A DNA stretch of 64,000 nt, taken from assembly GCA_001466705.2 (NCBI GenBank), contig LATX02000194.1:496001-560000 (forward strand), given 5' to 3'. This stretch comes from Moniliophthora roreri (Eukaryota > Basidiomycota > Agaricomycetes > Agaricales > Marasmiaceae). A program made the translations under genes and the position numbers. A model generated the notes under the pieces. That model was not told the origin of the DNA and did no database searches. It worked only from the letters and a program-made list of their open reading frames with translations. Below are positions 57,781 to 64,000 of the stretch, piece by piece; the first letter of the stretch is position 1, and each line of letters starts with the position of its first letter.

Positions 57781-58720
57781 TCCATGAACCAAATCGCAGC
57801 GTTCATTTTTTTCAGCTGGACACGGCGTATTCAGCACAAAATCCGATTCCGGCTGATCGATGTTCCTACTCCGCAAGAGACCACTTATTTTCCCTTGTCT
57901 CCTCACACGTATTCAGCCTCCAGCAAAGATTTGCGTTAGTAACTTGCCGGATCGCTGATGCTAAACAATATACTAGTAAGGTGAGGAAACCTATTAGGAG
58001 TCAGAGATATAGAGGCGGCTCTGAATGCAGGTGTCAGGTTGGGCGTTTGTACCTGAGGAAGGAAGGAAGAAGCAGCGAACGACATAGGCAAGGTGAGGCA
58101 TCGTTACTGCTGTAGCCACGAAGGGGAAGGAAACAAATCTGAGTGTCCAAGGTGCTACATTGCTCAGCTCCCGACGGTTGCGCTAGCCTTCGGTGGTATC
58201 GTATGAGAAAGAGGCGTGTTTCAAGGTACGTAGCTTTTTGCAATATGTATTGGATGAATCGAGGCCTCCTTATCTATATCCTAGGTCCCTCATATATTAC
58301 TCCCACACTCATGCAAAGACGAAAAGGCGGCATTGAACTCCAAAGAAGGTGGTTGGGATCCATGAGAGCAACCAGATAGGTAAAAAAAAAAAAAAAAAAA
58401 AAAAGCGGCCTTGGGTATTAGTAGGCCGATGGAGATGTACTGTGAGTCGCGGATGAGCACCCTGACGCAAGGAGATCTCATCGCGGCAAAGTCATTGAAT
58501 TTCAATCCTCTCATGTCAAACACCAGAATCCCGCCGATCACCCAAGCGGCTGTCTTAGCCATTTTCATGCTAATTGCACAGCTATCCGAAGTGGGGGAAT
58601 CGGGACTTACTTTTGGAATTTCATCGTCGGGTGACGGCGGAGTCATACCAGGCTGAACGTTGAAAAAGAAACTCAAAAAGACCATCCGCTGGGTGAGTGC
58701 TGACATCATCTCAACCGACT
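57781..58720. other. Region between X1 and the CFEM gene
   Basis: Contains a run of about 22 A at 58381-58403 directly after gataggt. A minus-strand frame with a hydrophobic stretch (MAKTAAWVIGGILVFDM) at 58290-58709 loosely resembles the X1 coding traces. No gene can be supported. Confidence 0.4.
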
Positions 58721-58721
58721 C

Positions 58722-58729
58722 TATATATT
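58722..58729 (+). promoter_or_regulatory. TATA box of the CFEM gene
   Basis: tatatatt, 72 bp upstream of the start codon at 58801. Confidence 0.5.
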
Positions 58730-58800
58730 AGGCAGCGGGGCAGTTGTTGGGCCCCATTTCTTTCACAGACAATCATTTCCTTCAAAACCACTCCCAAAAC

Positions 58801-59537
58801 ATGCATCTATCCCTTTTCACCGTCTTCCTAGGCGCAGCACTGCTTGTTGGGGCCCAAGATAGTACTGGGGGTGCGCCGGCCGCTGCACCAGCAGGCGCTG
58901 GTTGTGTTATCCAGTGCTCAACGCAAGCTCTTCCCGCCGGTCCTTGCAGTGCCATGTATGTTTTCTTATGTTCTCCAAATATGCCCAACTGACGATGGTT
59001 ACTGTCCTCTATAGAACGGACTTTGATTGCGTCTGTACCAATGAGGCATATCAACAAGCCGTTCGCGACTGCCTCAGCTCGAGTTGCCCTCCCGAAGATA
59101 TGCAGACTGCAATGAATTTGCAGCAGCAGGGCTGTGGTTCTCGTACGTTCTCGGTATCCTCTATTCAATAGGCAATCACGTCTAAAAAACATTTCCCCCC
59201 CTTTTTTTTTCTTTTTTTAGGAACTCCATCTGCTCCGTCTGGAGGCGGTTCTGCACCTGCTCCCGAGCCTAGCGGCCCGTCTACCACTAGTGGAGGAGAA
59301 ACATCCACAGCTCCTCCGCCTCCGTCTAGCAGCGCTCCAGCTCCCACTACTACTGCTTCCGCTCCCAAACCCACGACTACTGGAACCCGACCAGCCGCTA
59401 CCTCGACTGCAGCTCCAAGTACTACAGCTACGGGTAACGCTGCCCAGGGACAAGCTGCTTCCATGTTCACTTCAGATGTTATGGCAGCTGTTGGTATGGT
59501 ATGGGTTGGTGTGTTCTTGGGCGTGTTGGTTGCATAA
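58801..59537 (+). CDS. CFEM-domain secreted protein, probably GPI-anchored
   Basis: Exons 58801-58955, 59015-59142 and 59221-59537 splice in phase to 199 aa. The signal peptide is MHLSLFTVFLGAALLVGA. The CFEM domain follows with eight Cys in the expected order: GCVIQC, GPC, DFDCVC, RDCLSSSC, QGC. After it comes a Pro/Ser/Thr/Ala-rich stalk typical of O-glycosylated wall proteins (exon 3) and a C-terminal hydrophobic tail (MVWVGVFLGVLVA) that fits a GPI-attachment signal. CFEM proteins sit on the cell wall or plasma membrane and can bind heme or take part in host contact; the Asp in DFDCVC is the residue position linked to heme iron in characterised members. The role here is not known. The long pyrimidine run (cccccccttttttttt) before exon 3 is the polypyrimidine tract. 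The open frame on the opposite strand is a shadow of the Ser/Pro-rich exon. Confidence 0.92.
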
Positions 59538-60319
59538 TGGGACGCTTTTGTGTCGTGAATGGACATCCTACCTACCGGGTTCTTCATGGACTTTGTGAAC
59601 CCATATACTTGGCATTTATACCCCAATGCTATATACTCTATGTTCATCCAACCATTGTGCACACGTAGAATTCAAATTGGTGATATTAGTACAGAACTAT
59701 GATATGAGTACAGACGGCGGTGGCGAAATGACGAATGACCAATCTGGTAAATGTTTCCGATAACACTATGTATTTGAGAGGGATAGTCGGAAGTGGGTGG
59801 CTTGCTGGTAATCCGTACAAGTCGACTAACAGTGATAGGGCCAAAAGAATCTTGTCCGTGTAAGCGAATTTAGAAGAACGAGAAAGACATACCATACAGG
59901 GGTTGTAGACTGAGGCCGACCTTGTACTTCGCTAGAACAGAGAACCTAGAAGTAGAGCTCAGATACGGGAAAAAGATGGAATGGTCATAGTATGAGCGGG
60001 TGAGGCGTCGCCAACCAGGAGCGTGCCGAGAGGAGCCGCTCTGCACAGGATCGAGGAGGTCGAGGCCTTGGGCCCGAGTCCGGAGGGAGAAACGAACCGC
60101 GGAGGCAAACGAGGCCGTTGAGGGATCGAGGGAAAGGTCCCGCCGCGGGTATCGAGGAAGGTAGAACGAGCGAAGCACTGCTTGAAAGAACATCAAGAGA
60201 GGCTACTGCTGTCTTTCTTTTATCTCCCAACTCAGCAGCCGCTTGTCCACTCAGCACCTTCACCTGACCATCCCCTTGAAATCATGCCGAGGCCACGAGG
60301 GAATGGTGAAGGTAATAAC
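59538..60319. other. Spacer downstream of the CFEM gene
   Basis: No gene recognised. Contains short stretches similar to X1 (gaaagacataccat at about 59882 and gcataccatgcg at about 56641), so part of it may belong to the duplicated X series. Confidence 0.35.
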
Positions 60320-61390
60320 CACGACGACACGCAAGAGCCTGGGTGCGGGGCTTATGGTGCCCGAACAAGATGGTGGGGGAACGGGCGGCGGCGTTGAATG
60401 ACCGGCATGGTCCTATTTTCAACAGTACTAATTATAGCACTTGGAGCTGCTGCGGAAAGAGAGATGGCGAAAGGTAATGGTAGCTGTCGCGGTGTATACA
60501 AGTGACGATGAGCGATGCACGTTTGGCGATGATGTATCACTTGGATTACAGCCGTTATCCGGGTTTATAGCATGCCAGAGTCGACTCGGCATGATTTTGT
60601 CTGATTGGAAGAGATGAGGCGGAAACAGAAGGTTGGTGATCTCGCACGGAGATAGCTTAGAGTACCCATTGGTTGAGCAGGACTTTGTGGTGTTTCGAAA
60701 GGTGTATAACGAGGTCCTGAACTCGATGGTGTCGCGGGATGGTCATGAATGCATCGGAGTCGGTGGTAGTGATATTCAACCCGGACTAGCGAGATTTCTG
60801 ACCCATTTAACCCAATATCCCGACTCCTGCCTCCGCCCACTACCGTCTTTGGAACCCCCTCTCGCGACCTCCTCTCGTACGTCGTCGTACTCGCGTAACT
60901 CGTTATGGCGCCAAATGTGCCATCCAAAGGCGCCTGAGCTAGCTACCCCAGTTCCCCTCCTGTACATAGTAATGCGATCCTAGAGAAGGCGGTGGAGGAT
61001 TTGGACGGTTTATGGAGGAAGCTCGTACCGCCGAGGTATAGGTACTGGAGATGAGCTGACAACCTCAGAAAAGAGGTAGTCCTGAAATCACTTCTTCAAT
61101 ATTACAAGATACAGGTCTCCAACGTCCGAAGGTATTCAGCGAAATCACAGTTTCTGAACTGAAAAGTATCCAAGTCAGTCATGCTCAGCGTTACATTGTG
61201 TGCGTGTATGTACCTCGAGATTTGATCTGCTGATTGAAAGCCTCCCTGAAAGACACGTTCAGAAAAGACAACCGGCGAGGTACACATAAAGAATCCATAG
61301 GACATAGATGCACTTGTAGTTGGATGCCAAGAGTTCACTGGCCTTGAAAAAAAACAGGCAGGTGCGGACACGTGCCTGGTCCACGGACCA
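60320..61390 (-). repeat. Duplicated locus X2, homologous to 56870-57780
   Basis: Shared landmarks: gcttatggtgc (60350; 56906), tcggcatgattttgtctgat (60587; 57096 with one difference), gcaggactt...tttcgaa, the ...cctcctctcgtacgtc region, and cctggtccacggaccaaa at the right end. Minus-strand frames are broken relative to X1. Function and family unknown. Confidence 0.55.
61377..61390. promoter_or_regulatory. Palindrome TGGTCC-AC-GGACCA at X2
   Basis: Preceded by acacgtgcc, as at X1 (57762-57777). Confidence 0.5.
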
Positions 61391-62130
61391 AACTCTTTGA
61401 AACGGCGGGCACCCTAACGAGCACCTCTTAGCACGTCCATCTTGACTGTTTTGACCTGGTTATGCCAAAATCATTCTTTCTCAAACGCGATATCGGAGAC
61501 ACTCTCACTGATCTGGGTACTTGCTGGTTGTCAGGAACCGAAACGCTATTTCCTCGAGTCGATCACCGGTTTCACTACCTCCGACATCCAACGCAGCGCA
61601 CTGGATCATGAATCTCGAAAAGTATATGGCAATGGCAGATCCGGGAATGGTGTTGGGAACTAGTATGGCGTATCTTGTGCGTAAAGCTCTGTATAGTTTG
61701 CACCGTCTCACGCTGACATCCAAAGCCGACGCATCGTATTGAAATTAGTATGCCGTTGGCAATTGACACATTCAAACTGCAACAAGTTTAAACAGGGCGG
61801 CTACAGCGGCACTCAAACACAGTAAAGAATGGGCTAGGGCAAACATGGATACATTCGTCAAAGTCCGGAAGTACAAGAAAGGAATAGTGAACACTCGGGC
61901 TATCCGCAAACTTCATTCTGCCGTTGTGAGTTTAGTGTTGGTTTAGTGTCAATTCATACGTGCCAAGCCCCTCAGCGGTCGTATTCATACATGCATGTTC
62001 CTAGGTTTCCTATAAAACGCTATATTTAGTGCATTTTCTCTGTTCTATGCTTCAACGAGTCAATGGCGGACAACTGTAGCTGATAGCCAACGCCACCCTG
62101 CATCTTGCTGCAAATGGAAGGAACAGAAAA
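61391..62130. other. Spacer, no gene recognised
   Basis: Plus-strand frames at 61442-61742 have no recognisable motif. Nothing else was seen before the hydrophobin promoter. Confidence 0.4.
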
Positions 62131-62139
62131 ACATATATA
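62131..62139 (+). promoter_or_regulatory. TATA box of the hydrophobin gene
   Basis: catatataaacc lies about 70 nt upstream of ATG 62205. This distance fits transcription starting near 62165, which would leave the ATG at 62150 outside the transcript. Confidence 0.5.
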
Positions 62140-62204
62140 AACCTCGGCGATGCTCAGTTTCCTCCTTCAAACGCACCAACAGCCCTTTTTCATCGACGTC
62201 CTTC

Positions 62205-62648
62205 ATGATCATGTACAGGCTTTCACCATCGTAGCTCTAGCTTCTCTCGCTGCGATTGCCACGCCCACCCCAGATGCAATCCCCGCTAGCCAGTGCCCCG
62301 CCGGCCATTTGCAGTGCTGCATATCCGTCGGGACAGTGGCAAGCGACATTAACGCCGGACGTGCTCTCAGTGTCTTGGGCCTCGTGCTTGATGATTTAAA
62401 CATCAATGCTGGCTTGGGCTGTTTCCCAATCAACAATAGCGACACCTGGAGGCTGGTAAATCCAAGCTTCTCTCCTGAAATCATATGTTCAGCACACTCA
62501 TATCACGTATAGCTCTGCCAACCCCGTCTGCTGTGAGGACAACAGATATGGTATGATCCTCACTCGAACACTCGAGCTTCCTCTGTTGACTTTTTCCCCA
62601 GGGGACGATATCTCCATCGGCTGTGTATCTGTAGACCCCAACGCCTGA
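62205..62648 (+). pseudogene. Class I-type hydrophobin with two compensating frameshifts
   Basis: Hydrophobins are small secreted proteins that self-assemble on aerial surfaces. The middle frame reads FTIVALASLAAIATPTPDAI, then SQCPAGHLQCC (Cys 1-3) and GLGCFPI (Cys 4). The 3' part reads TPGGC-SANPVCCEDNRYGDD (Cys 5-7) and ISIGCVSVDPNA (Cys 8), with introns at 62456-62512 and 62551-62602. The start ATG at 62205 and the Cys 5-8 part share one frame; the middle is in another. A shift is needed between 62205 and 62222, and another (one extra A would explain it) near 62435. All eight Cys are thus present but not in one frame. The in-frame ATG at 62150 rescues the leader only, and appears to lie upstream of the transcription start. 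Either a pseudogene or two sequence errors. Confidence 0.72.
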
Positions 62649-63245
62649 GTGTCCGGGTCGTCTTCAAGCCGGGATAAGTGCAGATGTGGCTGTGGAGCTT
62701 GAGCTGGCGTATACACGGTCTATATCGCTTAAACCAAATCTGGAACCTGAATGTGATTGGAGTATGCACACTACCTCGACTGCAAACCTTGGCCACCGCA
62801 GGAGATTGAATCATGTCTGTTTTGTTACACTGTACCTTACGTTCCAACTGTCCGTGACCCGCCATCGCAACTAATCGAAGAACAACTTGAATCCCCGTAT
62901 TTTCCAAGTCTATTCTCAGAGGTCGATTGACGTTGACGGGGATGAGGGTACACACAAAAGAAGCAAGTTAGGCTCAGCGTTCATTTCACAAAGACGTCCA
63001 TAGTCAAAGAAAGTGGCAAGCACCGTCATCGGCATCGCCATGTGCCGTTGTCCTTGCCTGAGCCAGCTAAACAAACGGGCCGAGCGATGATGGTGAACAT
63101 TCCGAAAACACGATCCCGGACTCAGGGGATAAAGGACTTATCGATGCTGATGGCAGGGATGGGGGTATGAGATCAACGACGCCAACGATGCCCAAAAGCT
63201 GGACTAGAGTACCGGGTTTGCACTGTTCACTGGGTTGGGACAACG
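62649..63245. other. Spacer downstream of the hydrophobin, no gene recognised
   Basis: No domain, repeat or RNA was recognised; short frames on both strands only. Confidence 0.4.
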
Positions 63246-64000
63246 TAGGGCTCGTTACCGTACTCGTATACGGGTAACCCCGTAACCATACCGTTGGCCG
63301 TATATACGGTATAGTCCAGAGAGCGTTCAAAGTCGTTGGGAAAATTGGTAGACCATGATCAACCATGGCCCCTCCAAGTCTGCACCCAGTGTTTGCAAGC
63401 TAGTAAAGTGTTTTGTTGATTATTGTAAAGGAAAATGACCTTTATTGACTTTAAGTGGCAAAACACGGATTGATTGTATATGGAAATGATAAATAGCAGC
63501 CAATCTGTAACGTCTTTTAGCATCTGAAGGACTTCCTATTGGCTCTAAGAGTCATTCAAGATTACGAAGGGTTATTAATATAGGTACACACGCGAAAAGC
63601 TGGCAGCTCACCTTCGTCACCCAGTAATCCTGTCCATCCCCCAACATCCCCCTTGCTCAAAATGTCCATCAGCCCGACTTTCTGGTTTGATGAGGCCCTC
63701 AGAAGGTGAGCCTGACTTATCTTAATCAAAGTTGATGGCGTTGACGAAGGTCAAGACCTGGTTTGAGTGAGGTGAGGGGTACCAAAGCGATTTTAATTCT
63801 TGAAGGTCAAAAAAAAAGTCGTCCGATACCATTTTTCCCGATTTGGACGTTAAGCGCCCAGCCAGACCGTAATACGGTCGTAAACCCGTCTGACGGTACG
63901 GTTTGTACGGTTTACGACTGACCCGTAAACCGTACCGTACCTTTTCTCCTTTCATTGGCTACGGTACGGGTTCGTAACCGTATATACGACCCCGTATAGA
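63246..64000. mobile_element. Terminal-repeat-rich element, truncated by window end (hAT-like)
   Basis: At 63246 a tagggctcgttaccg end is followed by a cluster of (a)cgggtaacc, cgtaaccata, gtatatacgg motifs. At 63865-64000 a second cluster in mixed orientation (tacggtcgtaaac, ggtacggtttgtacggttta, cgtaaaccgtaccgtac, gtaaccgtatatacg) runs to the window edge. The tagggn.. start and dense short subterminal motifs parallel the 8.1-kb hAT element in this window. The right terminus is outside, so class and limits are tentative. Confidence 0.5.

Noticed and set aside
58381..58403. A run of about 22 A considered as the tail of a retroposed gene
   Set aside because: No recognisable cDNA-like sequence or flanking target duplication next to it; a simple homopolymer is the simpler reading.
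59165..59662. 165-aa minus-strand frame rich in Gly/Ala/Val
   Set aside because: Antisense shadow of the Pro/Ser/Thr-rich exon of the CFEM gene.
1..64000. tRNA, rRNA or CRISPR features
   Set aside because: I looked for tRNA T-loop patterns and regularly spaced short repeats and found none that fold or repeat properly; CRISPR is not expected in a fungal genome.

Overview
This window looks like nuclear DNA of a mushroom-forming basidiomycete (Agaricomycetes). The evidence is: many GT-AG introns of about 50-60 nt, a CFEM/GPI-type surface protein, a class I-type hydrophobin, a fungal cytochrome P450 with the FGAG-KLACPGRFFA heme loop, a group III (Nik1/Os-1 type) poly-HAMP hybrid histidine kinase, agaricomycete hAT and PIF1/Helitron-like elements, and a multi-copy fungal membrane-protein family. 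I see no tRNA, rRNA or CRISPR array.

Layout. 1-2.5 kb holds two sets of decayed direct repeats and no gene. 2.5-10.8 kb carries copies A and B (apparently intact) and C (broken) of an uncharacterised, roughly 520-550 aa, multi-pass membrane protein, all on +. 11.1-13.3 kb is a minus-strand P450. 14.3-31 kb is a tandem array of three units of about 5.4 kb, each with a conserved upstream module, one near-identical copy (D, E, F) of the membrane protein, and at its right end a piece derived from the 3' end of the neighbouring histidine kinase. In units D and E that piece is a decayed fossil of the kinase receiver-domain region; beside F it is the real 3' end of the functional kinase gene (30952-37003, minus). 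The array therefore arose by repeated duplication of a segment spanning the membrane-protein gene and the tail of the convergent kinase gene. A 487-bp inverted-repeat element split the promoter of copy D, and a 905-bp hAT-like element with a perfect 8-bp target duplication sits between D and E.

38.2-54.3 kb is a CpG-poor, repeat-rich island. It has a 660-bp foldback element, an 8.1-kb hAT element (39849-47969) carrying a spliced transposase and a divergently oriented, broken accessory gene, a PIF1/Helitron helicase remnant, and at its right edge an intact-looking multi-exon gene (52473-54506, minus) of an agaricomycete family that begins with an SGGxFTxVxGN-type motif. 54.5-61.4 kb holds related, probably decayed segments around a CFEM-domain gene (58801-59537). 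62.1-62.65 kb is a hydrophobin whose frame is shifted twice in compensating directions. The window ends inside another terminal-repeat-rich element.

Functional picture (inference). The kinase is expected to feed osmotic/cell-wall stress signalling (HOG-type pathway). The membrane-protein array has no assigned function; its adjacency to the kinase is structural, since the kinase tail is part of the duplicated unit, and is not by itself proof of a pathway link. Exon boundaries were worked out by eye from splice sites, reading phase and comparison between copies; no alignment or database search was run.
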